IMG/VR virus record: IMGVR_UViG_3300044982_000019
Location: 1 to 46,216 of that record
Source: a virus
Reading direction: 5' to 3' (one strand)
Length of the DNA stretch: 46,216 nucleotides
This document shows, piece by piece, positions 6,515-13,767 of the stretch. A model generated the notes under the pieces. The model was given only the letters and a program-made list of their open reading frames with translations, ran no database searches and was not told the origin of the DNA. The translations under genes and the position numbers were made by a program. The first letter of the stretch is position 1. Each line of letters begins with the position of its first letter.

Positions 6515-7128
6515 CGTTCAAGGCCACGCGCGGAATCGGCGCGTACTTCAAGCTGATCGCCGCGCTTCCGGCAACCACGTCGGACGCGGCGGCGGCGGCC
6601 GGCCTGAAACGAGACAACGCGCTGGACATCATGCGCCGTATGCACGCGCATGGCCTCATCCGCATTGCGAACTGGCAGGCCCCGCTCGCGGGCGGGAATA
6701 TCTGCGAGATCTGGTCGCTCGGCCCCGGCGCAGATTGTCCTCTGCCCCGAGGGCGAAGCCTGCGCCCCAGGACTCGCAGGCCGTTCCGCCCTGGCGTCTA
6801 TCAATTCGTGCTGCTATGGCGCGCGCTGGAAGATGGCATGACGGTTCGGTCGCTGAATGAGTTGCTGGGGCTGCACAAGGTCGCGCTATACGAGTGGCTG
6901 AATCAGGCGAAGAAGTTGAAGCTCGTGCATGTCGGCGGCTGGGAGCGTCAGGCGCAAGGCCCGGCAATCCGCATTTACAAGCTGGGCCACAAGCGTGACG
7001 CAGACTATCCGCCCCCCATCGGGAAGGCGGAGGTCAATCGGCGCCATTGGGCAAAACGGACGGCGCGCCTGCGCCAGGCGGAATTTCTGTCCGCTAGCGC
7101 TGGCCCCATTGCGCAGGCGTCCCTTTAG
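6511..7128 (+). CDS. Putative DNA-binding protein with two winged-helix-like domains
   Basis: 205 residues. Residues ~8-60 (YFKLIAALPATTSDAAAAAGLKRDNALDIMRRMHAHGLIRIANW) and ~97-160 (VLLWRALEDGMTVRSLNELLGLHKVALYEWLNQAKKLKLVHVGGW) each look like a winged helix-turn-helix with a following beta wing. The basic tail would aid DNA binding. It may be a middle-gene regulator. The end of the gene overlaps the next promoter/operator, which starts before its stop codon. Confidence 0.6.
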   Translation: MTFKATRGIGAYFKLIAALPATTSDAAAAAGLKRDNALDIMRRMHAHGLIRIANWQAPLAGGNICEIWSLGPGADCPLPRGRSLRPRTRRPFRPGVYQFVLLWRALEDGMTVRSLNELLGLHKVALYEWLNQAKKLKLVHVGGWERQAQGPAIRIYKLGHKRDADYPPPIGKAEVNRRHWAKRTARLRQAEFLSASAGPIAQASL

Positions 7129-7135
7129 GGATACT
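7109..7135 (+). promoter_or_regulatory. Predicted promoter/operator overlapping the end of the winged-helix gene
   Basis: GATACT at 7130-7135 with TTGCGC 15 bases upstream, a short spacer. The 19-mer CGTCCCTTTAGGGATACTA (7118-7136) matches the shared element and contains the dyad GGGATA-C-TATCCC. It is weaker as a promoter but a good operator match. It precedes the small-gene cluster from 7167. Confidence 0.55.
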
Positions 7136-7166
7136 ATCCCATCCACGACAACAACCTGACCACATC

Positions 7167-7328
7167 ATGAACGAGATCATTTGCCGCATCGGCGTCCAGG
7201 CCGCATGCCGGACGGCCATGACCCTCTACCCTCTACCCGACGCCGCCGTGGATGCGGTCGCCCGTGAACTCTGCATGCCCGTCGAAGCCGTCGAGGAGGC
7301 GATACGACCCGTCGCGCTGGAATCGTGA
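7167..7328 (+). CDS. Very small hypothetical protein, 53 residues
   Basis: The ATG at 7167 lies 31 bases past the predicted -10, and the stop overlaps the next GTG start as GTGA. The sequence contains a plausible helix-turn-helix-like stretch (PDAAVDAVARELCMPVEAVEEAIRPV), but it is too short to call. It is the first of a run of small overlapping genes. Confidence 0.5.
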   Translation: MNEIICRIGVQAACRTAMTLYPLPDAAVDAVARELCMPVEAVEEAIRPVALES

Positions 7329-7525
7329 TCAGCGACGACCACGCGCCGCGCAAGATCCCCGGCCGTGCCGACCCGATCAGCCCCGCCGACAACGCGGAGC
7401 GCCTGCGCAAGATCCGCGAGAAGACCCAGCGGATGACCTACAACCCCGACGATTCGCGCGTGGACTACGATGATCCCGCGTTCCGCGCAGTCGCACCTCA
7501 TGAATGGACACGCCGCCATGGCTGA
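7325..7525 (+). CDS. Small hypothetical protein, 66 residues
   Basis: The GTG start at 7325 overlaps the previous stop by GTGA. It is charged, with Arg/Lys-rich helix LRKIREKTQRM followed by an acidic segment. No family is recognised. Its end overlaps the next gene. Confidence 0.5.
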   Translation: MISDDHAPRKIPGRADPISPADNAERLRKIREKTQRMTYNPDDSRVDYDDPAFRAVAPHEWTRRHG

Positions 7526-7997
7526 CGAACACGGAGCACTCCCCGATTCGCTGATCGAGTTGATTTGCGACTACGGGCAATTGATCGCCGGCCGTGAGGC
7601 CCCAGCCGACGCGCGCACGCGCCTGATGCTGGCGATCCTCGAATACGGGGACAGTCGCGCGCAATCTTCGGTCGAAGCGCCGGCCGCAGCCGAGGTGCCG
7701 AAGATTGTGCATCGCATCGGCCTTCTGGTGCGCGCCATTGCTGGCGAGAATCCTACCGTAATGAAGCGATGGCTCAGCGAGCATTCCCAGCTTGTCGCCC
7801 GGCTTGCCATGCCGGCGTCCCTGGCAGAAGGCGAGCGCGCTGAACTGGAGCGACTGCGCGCCCTGGTGAATTCGCCCGAGACCCGCGATCCCGTCGCATG
7901 GATTTCTCAGACTGAGTGCGAGGCACTGAAGGACGGAAAGGCCGCGTTCGTGACGCCAGGCGGCGGAGACGGCGACACCCCGCTTTTCGGCGCATGA
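7518..7997 (+). CDS. Hypothetical protein, 159 residues
   Basis: The ATG at 7518 is preferred because it overlaps the previous stop by only 8 bases; an in-frame ATG at 7500 is the alternative, and neither has a strong ribosome-binding site. It is mostly helical. The C-terminal DPVAWISQTECEALKDGKAAFVTPGGGDGDTPLFGA ends in a Pro-Leu-Phe turn typical of many small phage proteins of unknown function. It overlaps the HNH gene by ATGA. Confidence 0.55.
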   Translation: MADEHGALPDSLIELICDYGQLIAGREAPADARTRLMLAILEYGDSRAQSSVEAPAAAEVPKIVHRIGLLVRAIAGENPTVMKRWLSEHSQLVARLAMPASLAEGERAELERLRALVNSPETRDPVAWISQTECEALKDGKAAFVTPGGGDGDTPLFGA

Positions 7998-8455
7998 GCC
8001 AGCCGGCGCCGATCACCGCCGAGACGCTGAAGGCCGCCACACGCGAGGCTTGGCAGTGGTACGGCCAGGACGAGAAGCTAGGGCCTTGCTGGTGCGCCAC
8101 CAGCGGCCCGATATGCCGTGGCGGCTACAGCCGGTTGGACGTGCGCATTCGCGGCCTCGGCGGGCGTCAGGTTCGGCTCTCTGCACACATCGTCGCCTGG
8201 CTGCTGGATCACCTCGGCCCGATGGAGCGGGATGACCTGTTCCTGGCGTACTGCGAGATCCGCGCGAGCGGGTGGCAATTCGATCATGCATGCGAGGAGC
8301 CATCCTGCCGGCGTCCGTCGCACCTGTCGCTCGTGACGCATAAGGAGAACATCGCGCGCGGCAAGGAACGCCAGTACCTGCGCGACCTGGCGCGCGCGGA
8401 AGCGGCGCCGATGGAGATCGAGCACTACGAAGAAGACGAGATTCTTCCGTTCTGA
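7994..8455 (+). CDS. HNH-type (zinc-binding) endonuclease-like protein
   Basis: 153 residues. The nuclease/zinc pattern is SAHIVAW (His65), then FDHACEEPSCRRPSHLSLVTHKENIARG at ~96-123, with Asp97-His98, Cys100, Cys105, His110 and Asn119. This is the HNH arrangement common in free-standing phage HNH proteins. It may be a homing endonuclease or a DNA-processing enzyme; nothing shows which. The start ATG overlaps the previous stop, so it belongs to the same translation unit. Confidence 0.75.
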   Translation: MSQPAPITAETLKAATREAWQWYGQDEKLGPCWCATSGPICRGGYSRLDVRIRGLGGRQVRLSAHIVAWLLDHLGPMERDDLFLAYCEIRASGWQFDHACEEPSCRRPSHLSLVTHKENIARGKERQYLRDLARAEAAPMEIEHYEEDEILPF

Positions 8456-8478
8456 TTGTAAAGATGGTGTCCTGTCCC

Positions 8479-8507
8479 TTGCGCGATGGTGTCTCATGTG
8501 GGATAGT
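8479..8507 (+). promoter_or_regulatory. Predicted promoter/operator upstream of the 8545 gene
   Basis: TTGCGC, 17-base spacer, GATAGT. The 19-mer TGTCTCATGTGGGATAGTA (8490-8508) matches the shared element. A second TGTCCCTTGCGCGATGGTG-like copy overlaps the -35 (from 8473), suggesting two adjacent operator half-sites. Confidence 0.65.
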
Positions 8508-8544
8508 AGACCCCATCGACACCGGCAACGCAACGGAGAACACC

Positions 8545-8859
8545 ATGATTCACACGCCCGCCGCTTCCGCCCTGATCCTCGACGCGATGCAATCCGTCCT
8601 GCTGGCGAACAACGGTTACGCCGATATCGGCATGAATTCCGAAGTGGCCGCCGCGATGGAAACGGCCGGCTTCATCGTCATCCGCACGACGAACCTGCAC
8701 GGCAACCCGGTGAACCGCGCCTTCACGAAGGCCGCGCAAGAATCCCTCCGCACCCCGCCGCACGGCGTCAGCACCTACAAGGCCTTCACGACGCGCCAGG
8801 ACACGCCCGACTACGAAGGCGCCATCCTCGCGCGCAACGACCGCCACCTATTCGCCTGA
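8545..8859 (+). CDS. Hypothetical protein, 104 residues
   Basis: The ATG at 8545 has ACGGAGAACACC upstream, the same leader style as the 1916 gene. Its N-terminal helix is LILDAMQSVLLANNG and its middle is an alpha/beta segment. No family is recognised. It is first in a small-gene unit behind its own promoter. Confidence 0.6.
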   Translation: MIHTPAASALILDAMQSVLLANNGYADIGMNSEVAAAMETAGFIVIRTTNLHGNPVNRAFTKAAQESLRTPPHGVSTYKAFTTRQDTPDYEGAILARNDRHLFA

Positions 8860-8907
8860 ACCCACGCGGCGCCCTCGGGCGCCTCCTCCGACTACTTGGA
8901 GCCCATC

Positions 8908-9315
8908 ATGAAAACCATTCACCCGACACCCGGCCCTTGGGGCGCTAACGGCTGCATCGGCCGTTCCGAGATCGGCGAAAGCGGCGGCCCGGAATGGAGC
9001 ATTGGCACGGATCGCGGCGATATTCGCGTCTACGGCGCCGGCCTCCGCGCCTACCACGGCCCGAAGGAAACGCGCGAGCAGTGGGAGCGCGCGACGGTCA
9101 CTCTGATCGCGAAGGCGCCCGAACTGCTGGCGCTCGCGGATCGCTTCTTCAGCTTCTACGAACTCCACAAATCCGCTCGCGGCGGCGCGCTCGGGCGCGA
9201 GTATGAGGAGCTTCGCGCGAAGATCATGGGCGCCAAGCGTGAGCGCGAGCCCGAAGCGCCTTGCCGCGAGTGCGGTCAGTCCGGCTGCAATGGCGAATGC
9301 ATGGAAACGCCCTGA
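8908..9315 (+). CDS. Hypothetical protein with C-terminal cysteine cluster, 135 residues
   Basis: The start at 8908 is chosen because GGAG lies 6 bases before it; the ATG at 8896 would put that site inside the gene. The N-terminal HPTPGPWGANG is a common opening of small phage proteins of unknown function. The end has four Cys in CRECGQSGCNGEC, a possible metal-binding turn. Confidence 0.6.
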   Translation: MKTIHPTPGPWGANGCIGRSEIGESGGPEWSIGTDRGDIRVYGAGLRAYHGPKETREQWERATVTLIAKAPELLALADRFFSFYELHKSARGGALGREYEELRAKIMGAKREREPEAPCRECGQSGCNGECMETP

Positions 9316-9383
9316 TCATGGCGAACGGCTACTTCCCTTCATTTGAGCTACCCGCTCAACAATTCACACTACCCGAGATCATC

Positions 9384-9713
9384 ATGAAAGTCATCGACCG
9401 AACTGACCAGGAAAAGAACCCGTTCACCAAATTCTCCGGCCATCGCAGCTACGAACAGATCCGCGCCGAATGCAAGGCTCAGGGCCTGATTCTGGAAGAC
9501 TTCATGTACCGCACGCAAGGCTCCGACTGGATCGGCATTCGCGGCAAGCCTGGCGGGACTCTCGTCCTCTACAGCACGCCGACCGGCCGCTTCCATGGCC
9601 GCCATCCGGCCACGGGCGAGGCCTTCACGGAGTCGAGTCCCTTCGACGGTGAACCCTGGTTCGACGCGCTGCTGGGCTTCTTCTACTACACGAAGCCGCA
9701 CTGCAATGCCTAG
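9384..9713 (+). CDS. Hypothetical protein, 109 residues
   Basis: The start at 9384 is placed by analogy with the preceding gene leader (GAGATCATCATG). An in-frame ATG at 9318 would add 22 residues that look untranslated. Beta-rich middle (SDWIGIRGKPGGTLVLYSTPTGRFHGR) with an aromatic C-terminus. No family is recognised. Confidence 0.5.
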   Translation: MKVIDRTDQEKNPFTKFSGHRSYEQIRAECKAQGLILEDFMYRTQGSDWIGIRGKPGGTLVLYSTPTGRFHGRHPATGEAFTESSPFDGEPWFDALLGFFYYTKPHCNA

Positions 9714-9942
9714 ACCCTACACCGATACCGAACTGCTGGATTTCCTGACGCAGCAGGCGGCGCTCGCTAACCTCAGGATCGAGGCGCCGAGCGTCTACGT
9801 CAAGGATTGGCGGTTCGCCGAGAACAACATGGATTGCGAGCATGCGTTCTCGATTGAGGATGCCGAGGCAATCGGTCGCGGCGCCTCGCTTCGAGAAGCG
9901 CTTTCCGCCGCGCTCGCACGCAGTGAGGCGGGCCATGCCTGA
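9706..9942 (+). CDS. Hypothetical protein, 78 residues
   Basis: The ATG at 9706 overlaps the preceding stop. It is a small alpha/beta protein (YTDTELLDFLTQQAALANLRI... SLREALSAALARSEAGHA). The layout resembles small phage proteins that end in a REALxxAL helix. It overlaps the next gene start by 8 bases. Confidence 0.55.
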   Translation: MPRPYTDTELLDFLTQQAALANLRIEAPSVYVKDWRFAENNMDCEHAFSIEDAEAIGRGASLREALSAALARSEAGHA

Positions 9943-10276
9943 AATCTCATACCGTCCGGCCCAGGTGCTCACGATCACCAACCCGGCACCGAATCTCGAC
10001 CCTATCGACGTGATTTTTATGGATCACAAGCCCGGCCAAGGTCGCATCATTATTCGCTGCTACTCTCAGGCTTGGACGGCTTGGTGGGGCGCAATGGGAG
10101 AACACCACACCGTTCGCACATTCATTCTGAAGTGTGATGCCTCATACCTCGTGAGCTATCTGCTCCAGGGGCAATACGAGCACATGAAGGTTCGCAATCG
10201 AACGCTTCAGGACACCTATGTCGAGCGCATCGTGCGAGCGATCCAAAACGCACTTCAACAGGAGGCTGCATCGTGA
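9935..10276 (+). CDS. Conserved-looking phage protein of unknown function, 113 residues
   Basis: The ATG is at 9935. The middle (DVIFMDHKPGQGRIIIRCYSQAWTAWWGAMGEHHTVRTFILKCDASYLVSYL) resembles a family of hypothetical proteins encoded by temperate and virulent phages of Gram-negative bacteria, sharing the GxGRIxIxCxxxAWTxYWGxMG pattern. No activity is known to me. It is translationally coupled (GTGA) to the next gene. Confidence 0.6.
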   Translation: MPEISYRPAQVLTITNPAPNLDPIDVIFMDHKPGQGRIIIRCYSQAWTAWWGAMGEHHTVRTFILKCDASYLVSYLLQGQYEHMKVRNRTLQDTYVERIVRAIQNALQQEAAS

Positions 10277-10497
10277 ACGTCTGGATCATCATCGCCATCG
10301 TCTGCGGTCACTTGCTGGCCCTGCTGATCGGCTACGTCCTGGGCGCCGCACGCATGGCGCGGCATGCCTACCGGCGCGGCCTCACGGACTCGGGAACGCT
10401 GATCCTGGCCGGCCAGGATCGCACGGCCGCCTCAATCTACGAGGCGCATTCCCGCATGATCGCCGCGTTCGATGCTGAGGCGTACCATGGCCGATGA
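10273..10497 (+). CDS. Small single-span membrane protein, 74 residues
   Basis: The GTG start overlaps the previous stop. Residues 4-26 (WIIIAIVCGHLLALLIGYVLGAA) form a clear transmembrane segment, followed by Arg residues and a cytoplasmic helix, so N-out/C-in is likely. It could be a host-membrane effector. No family is recognised. Confidence 0.6.
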   Translation: MNVWIIIAIVCGHLLALLIGYVLGAARMARHAYRRGLTDSGTLILAGQDRTAASIYEAHSRMIAAFDAEAYHGR

Positions 10498-10894
10498 ACC
10501 GATACGCGGCCCCTCCTGGCCCTTCCCGGCGTTCGTTGGCGTCCCGTCCCAATTGCAAGCGAAACCGGCGCATCCGCTGATGGAAAAGCTCGTGAGCGCG
10601 AGCGGGAACATGATCTCGCGCGAGTTATGGGAGGCCTGCCCCATCATCGGCGTGCGCGACGGGCACAACGTCCACCGCATGCCGAACGGGACGGAGGTCT
10701 TCGGAGATCCGGCCGAGTCAACGCAGAGGCCCGCGCGCCCGGCCCTGAGCATCGACACCGACATGGTGGAGCGCGCCTGCCGCGCGCACTGGCAGAGCTT
10801 CGACCGCATGCGCCCCGACCACGCAGCCGAGAAGCGCGTGAAGATGCAATCCGCGCTGGCGGCGGCGCTGTACGGCGGCCGGCTGAAGCCCTGA
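10487..10894 (+). CDS. Hypothetical protein, 135 residues
   Basis: The ATG at 10487 lies inside the end of the previous gene. An N-terminal Pro-rich part precedes helical segments (MVERACRAHWQSFDRMRPDHAAEKRVKMQSALAAALYGGR). The C-terminal part resembles a short helical module (...DHxAEKRVxMxxALxAAL) seen in phage small proteins. No function is known. Confidence 0.5.
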   Translation: MADEPIRGPSWPFPAFVGVPSQLQAKPAHPLMEKLVSASGNMISRELWEACPIIGVRDGHNVHRMPNGTEVFGDPAESTQRPARPALSIDTDMVERACRAHWQSFDRMRPDHAAEKRVKMQSALAAALYGGRLKP

Positions 10895-10925
10895 ACAATT
10901 TCTCCAACCGTCCGAAAGGCACCCC

Positions 10926-11213
10926 ATGGCTACCAACATCCTCACGAAAGAACAGCGGCAACACCTGTTGCAGCGGATTACCACGCGCGCGACCGGCCTG
11001 CGGAGCGCGCCGCGCCAGCGAACCATGCCGACCGCCATCGCGAAGGCCGCCGCACTGGTGAAGGCGTGGGAGGCCGACCAGTCGGCCGCCTACAGCAAGC
11101 GCCAGCAGGAGATCCAGGCCGCGCAGACGAAGGCGACGGCGGCGGTCGAATTCCCGACCAGTCGTGAGGCCGCCGTACGGGCCGTCGAGGCGTTCGAGGC
11201 GAAGGCGATCTGA
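10926..11213 (+). CDS. Small basic helical protein, 95 residues
   Basis: Preceded by CCGAAAGGCACCCC. It is Ala/Lys/Arg-rich and helical throughout (EQRQHLLQRITTRATGLRSAPRQRTMPTAIAKAAALVKAWEADQ), so nucleic-acid binding is possible. It is the last gene of the rightward block; a strong terminator follows 30 bases after its stop. Confidence 0.55.
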   Translation: MATNILTKEQRQHLLQRITTRATGLRSAPRQRTMPTAIAKAAALVKAWEADQSAAYSKRQQEIQAAQTKATAAVEFPTSREAAVRAVEAFEAKAI

Positions 11214-11243
11214 TCCTGGGCTCGGAACAGCCCCAGGAACGAC

Positions 11244-11270
11244 AAAGGCGCCCGCAGGCGCCTTTTTCTT
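11244..11270 (+). terminator. Rho-independent terminator of the rightward gene block
   Basis: AAAGGCGCC, loop CGCA, GGCGCCTTT, then a run of T. The stem is perfect. It sits between the converging rightward early block and the leftward late block. On the minus strand only three T follow the stem, so it acts mainly rightward. Confidence 0.85.
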
Positions 11271-11284
11271 GGCCCGGTAAGGGG

Positions 11285-11665
11285 TCAGGTGCCCGAAGGC
11301 GTGCCGGAGCCCGTATCGCCGCTGTCGGCGGCCGGGGCGGGAGCCGGAGCAGGCGGAGCCGCGTCCGGGTCTTTCGCGTCGTCGGTGGCGAGTTGCGAGG
11401 TGGCGGCGTCCACCTTCGCCTGGATGGCGTCGATGGCGGATTGATCGGCGCCGGCCGCCTGGGCGAGCGCCACGAGGTCGGCGATGGCCTTGGTGTTGAC
11501 GGCGGCTTGCGCGGTCAGGGCGTCGACAGACGCGGACAGCTTGGAGAGATCGGTCATCAGGGATTCCTTCAATTGGTTGAGCTTGGCTTCGATGAAACGG
11601 CGCGTCAGCTGGCCGTCGAGCGCGATCATACGCTCGATGCGCCTCAGATCGGTGTCACCGCTCAT
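11285..11665 (-). CDS. Small helical protein at the end of the lysis cassette, 126 residues
   Basis: The start at 11665 overlaps the Rz-like stop (ATGA) and has GGAG 6 bases upstream. An internal ATG at 11557 with its own AAGGA is a possible second start. N-terminal coiled coil, then a heptad-like Ala/Asp-rich region (LSASVDALTAQAAVNTKAIADLVALAQAAG), then a Pro/Ala linker. It resembles small phage proteins of unknown role with repeated helical counts. It is the last gene of the leftward late block. Confidence 0.55.
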   Translation of the reverse strand: MSGDTDLRRIERMIALDGQLTRRFIEAKLNQLKESLMTDLSKLSASVDALTAQAAVNTKAIADLVALAQAAGADQSAIDAIQAKVDAATSQLATDDAKDPDAAPPAPAPAPAADSGDTGSGTPSGT

Positions 11666-11969
11666 TGCGCGCTCCGATAGTCGCTGACGCAGAGCTGTCC
11701 GCTGGCGCGGAGGCCATCGGCGTAGACTGCGAGGTCTGAAGCGTCGTGTTCCGCTGCTGCACGCGCGTCGAGAGCTGCTGCGAGCATTGACCTTGGCACC
11801 ATGTCGGCTCCGTTGCCGATTCCGGTGTCGCCTGCGCTGGCAGGTCGGGAAGCCTGCGCGGCGGCGATGCGACGTAGCTGGTCGTCCCGCATGCGGTCAG
11901 CGACAGCGACAGCGCCAGCGAGGTCGCGAGCATCGACAGCGCGTGCAGCGTTCTGTGCATTGACTTCAT
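11655..11969 (-). CDS. Rz1: Rz1-like outer-membrane lipoprotein (o-spanin), embedded in the Rz-like gene
   Basis: 104 residues, almost wholly inside the Rz-like gene in another frame. The signal peptide (residues ~6-24) ends in the lipobox LTAC with Cys27, so the mature protein should be acylated and sent to the outer membrane. A Pro-rich stretch follows (PPRRLPDLPAQATP). Together with the inner-membrane spanin it would join the two membranes at lysis. It is longer than typical Rz1. The start is the ATG at 11969; upstream in-frame codons are Arg/Pro shadow sequence. Confidence 0.75.
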   Translation of the reverse strand: MKSMHRTLHALSMLATSLALSLSLTACGTTSYVASPPRRLPDLPAQATPESATEPTWCQGQCSQQLSTRVQQRNTTLQTSQSTPMASAPADSSASATIGARNER

Positions 11970-12186
11970 GGAGATTCGCCGCTTGATCGGCGTCCGTTTT
12001 CGCCGCCTTGGCGGCCTGGGCGGCGGAGGCCGCATCGGCCGCCGCCAGGATGGGTGCTGTCGCGGTAGCCTTCACGCGCGCGTCGTGTTCGTGCAGCCAG
12101 AAACCGACGCCGAGGCAGGCGATGGCGATCAGCAGCAGGACGCCGACGATCTCCGCCTGGAGGCGCGTGAAGGTAGCGCCGAGCAC
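11662..12186 (-). CDS. Rz: Rz-like inner-membrane spanin (i-spanin)
   Basis: 174 residues from GTG at 12186. A single N-terminal transmembrane anchor (residues ~13-31, VGVLLLIAIACLGVGFWLH) is followed by a long Ala-rich periplasmic coiled coil, the classic i-spanin layout. An Rz1-type lipoprotein gene is nested in it, which supports the assignment strongly. It follows the small membrane-protein gene by 3 bases. Confidence 0.78.
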   Translation of the reverse strand: MLGATFTRLQAEIVGVLLLIAIACLGVGFWLHEHDARVKATATAPILAAADAASAAQAAKAAKTDADQAANLHEVNAQNAARAVDARDLAGAVAVADRMRDDQLRRIAAAQASRPASAGDTGIGNGADMVPRSMLAAALDARAAAEHDASDLAVYADGLRASGQLCVSDYRSAQ

Positions 12187-12189
12187 GGC

Positions 12190-12525
12190 TTAGGCCGTCT
12201 TGACGGTCGCGGCTGAGGCAACGGCCTGCACGCGCGCGACGAGCGCGGTCTTCCGCGCGATCACGGCATCGGCGCTCGCCTTCGCCTGGAGGGCGGCGGA
12301 GGTGTCGGACAGACGCGCCAGCAACGCCGAGAACAGTTCCTCGGCCTCGGCGTCGGTGTAGTCCTCCACGCGCTTTTCGACGGTCTTGAACTCGGCGCGC
12401 GCGGCGGCGACGAGGGCGGTCGCCTTCGCGCCGGCATGGTAGTGTGCCCAGGCCCAGCAGAGCACGCCGACGAGCAGCAGCAGGCCGAGAACTTGGACAA
12501 ATGACAGGTGGTCGAGCGATTCCAT
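12190..12525 (-). CDS. Single-span membrane protein in the lysis cassette, 111 residues
   Basis: The AAGGAACGTC leader precedes the ATG. Residues ~9-27 (FVQVLGLLLLVGVLCWAWA) are transmembrane; the rest is a charged helix (VEKRVEDYTDAEAEELFSALLARLSDTSAALQAK). It lies between the endolysin and the Rz-like gene, so a lysis role (holin/antiholin or regulator) is likely but not shown. Confidence 0.55.
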   Translation of the reverse strand: MESLDHLSFVQVLGLLLLVGVLCWAWAHYHAGAKATALVAAARAEFKTVEKRVEDYTDAEAEELFSALLARLSDTSAALQAKASADAVIARKTALVARVQAVASAATVKTA

Positions 12526-12534
12526 GACGTTCCT

Positions 12535-13068
12535 TCAGGACTGGCGCATGCAGAGCGCCGTTTCGTGGGAGCGCCGCGTGATGATGCCGGCGCAGTGGTT
12601 CGCCGCGTCGTGGCAATCCTTGCCGCCAGCGTGGTCGAATTGGGCAATGGTAGCGCAAGCGGCGGCGTACTGTCCCGCTCGCACCTTGCCCGGGATTGAC
12701 GAGCTGCAGACGTCGCCCGCGCCGATGTTGAACCCGAGATCCAGAATCGCGCCGGCCTGGTTCTGGTTCAGGCGCTCCATGGGCATGCACGCGGCCTCGG
12801 CGTCCCAGGTCTTGCGGAGGTCGGCCGACAGCATCTCCTGGCACTCGGCCGCCGTGAAGACCTGGCCCGGCGCGAGCGCGACACCGTGGAACGTCCCCGT
12901 GTGTCCGTCGCAGGCAGTCGTCTTCGCCCAGCCCAGCACCACGTCGGGATAGCTGTGACGCACCTCACCCTCGGCGGGCCGGACGATGGCGGTCGCCGCC
13001 GCGATGGCCGCCAGCGCGAGGCCTGCGATCTGGCCGCCGCGTGATGCGGTCTGGATGCGGTCAGCCAT
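12535..13068 (-). CDS. SAR endolysin, glycoside hydrolase family 24 lysozyme
   Basis: 177 residues from the ATG at 13068, which has an AGGGGG leader. Residues ~11-30 (GGQIAGLALAAIAAATAIVR) form a weakly hydrophobic Gly/Ala-rich signal-anchor-release segment. Directly after comes the GH24 active-site region EGEVRHSYPDVVLGWAKTTACDGHTG: Glu33 and Asp42 have T4-lysozyme spacing, with the catalytic Thr probably at 50-51 after a two-residue shift. Several Cys (53, and in later CxxxI/CxxA positions) could control activation by disulfide exchange as in P1/P21-type enzymes. It cleaves peptidoglycan after membrane depolarisation. Confidence 0.85.
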   Translation of the reverse strand: MADRIQTASRGGQIAGLALAAIAAATAIVRPAEGEVRHSYPDVVLGWAKTTACDGHTGTFHGVALAPGQVFTAAECQEMLSADLRKTWDAEAACMPMERLNQNQAGAILDLGFNIGAGDVCSSSIPGKVRAGQYAAACATIAQFDHAGGKDCHDAANHCAGIITRRSHETALCMRQS

Positions 13069-13279
13069 CGAGCCCCCTGCGCGCCTTCGGCTGGGCCACG
13101 AGGCGCGAGAAGCCGGCACCAGCCGAAAACACCGCGGTCAGCAGGGCGAGATATGGCGGTTGCCCCGAAATATGGACTTCCCAGCCCGCATCAGCAGCGG
13201 AGGCGACGACCGCGAGCGCGGCGAAGCGGACGCTGTAGAAGCGATGCCAGAGCTTGCCAGCGTCGTCGATCAGTTGCAT
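13061..13279 (-). CDS. Holin-like small membrane protein, 72 residues
   Basis: A GGAGG sits 4 bases before the ATG at 13279. Two hydrophobic segments (FAALAVVASAADAGWEVHI and YLALLTAVFSAGAGFSRLVA) with a basic tail (QPKARR) follow an amphipathic start (LIDDAGKLWHRFYSVR). This matches small phage holin-like proteins that precede a SAR endolysin (a pinholin-like role is expected). It overlaps the endolysin start by 8 bases. Confidence 0.7.
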   Translation of the reverse strand: MQLIDDAGKLWHRFYSVRFAALAVVASAADAGWEVHISGQPPYLALLTAVFSAGAGFSRLVAQPKARRGLDG

Positions 13280-13342
13280 TGGGCCTCCGTTGCGTGAAAC
13301 CAACCACGTTTCACGTGAAACGTGTGTATGGATTCGGACAAG

Positions 13343-13660
13343 TCATCGACCGCGGCGCGTGGCGTCCCGCTGCCATTCCCCGACCATCCAGGCCGTGTGA
13401 TCGGCCTCCTCCTGGACGGCCTTGAGCTGGACGGCGTGGGCCTGGACTTGCACCTTCTGGTCGTCCACGTCGCGGCGCAGGACGGTCGTCGTCGTGTCAG
13501 AGGCCGCCAGGTGCGCGTCGATCCGGTCGAAGTGGTCGGACAGGCGGTTGACCGTGAATCCCAGGAACAGCATCGCGACAGCCATGATCCCGGGCATGAC
13601 GAGCTGGACGAGGCCCGATTGGGCGGCCTCCCTGATCTTCTCGCGCGTGGAGTCCTGCAT
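13343..13660 (-). CDS. Membrane-anchored coiled-coil protein of the lysis cassette, 105 residues
   Basis: CAGGAACACGAC precedes the ATG at 13660. One transmembrane segment (residues ~18-38, LVQLVMPGIMAVAMLFLGFTV) precedes a coiled coil (LSDHFDRIDAHLAAS... LRRDVDDQKVQVQAHAVQLKAVQEEA). This shape is common for phage holin-accessory or antiholin proteins next to lysis genes. The function is inferred from context only. Confidence 0.55.
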   Translation of the reverse strand: MQDSTREKIREAAQSGLVQLVMPGIMAVAMLFLGFTVNRLSDHFDRIDAHLAASDTTTTVLRRDVDDQKVQVQAHAVQLKAVQEEADHTAWMVGEWQRDATRRGR

Positions 13661-13767
13661 GTCGTGTTCCTGGTCGATCATTTTGGCGCCTGCCGCGTCA
13701 CGCTCGTTGAGTTGCGTGATGTTACTCGACGGGGCCAGTTGATTGAAAGGTACGGGTGTCCAGCCCT

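Noticed and set aside
7109-7135. Possible tRNA or riboswitch in intergenic spaces
   Set aside because: I found no cloverleaf, T-loop or known riboswitch core anywhere in the window; the intergenic structures do not fit those classes.
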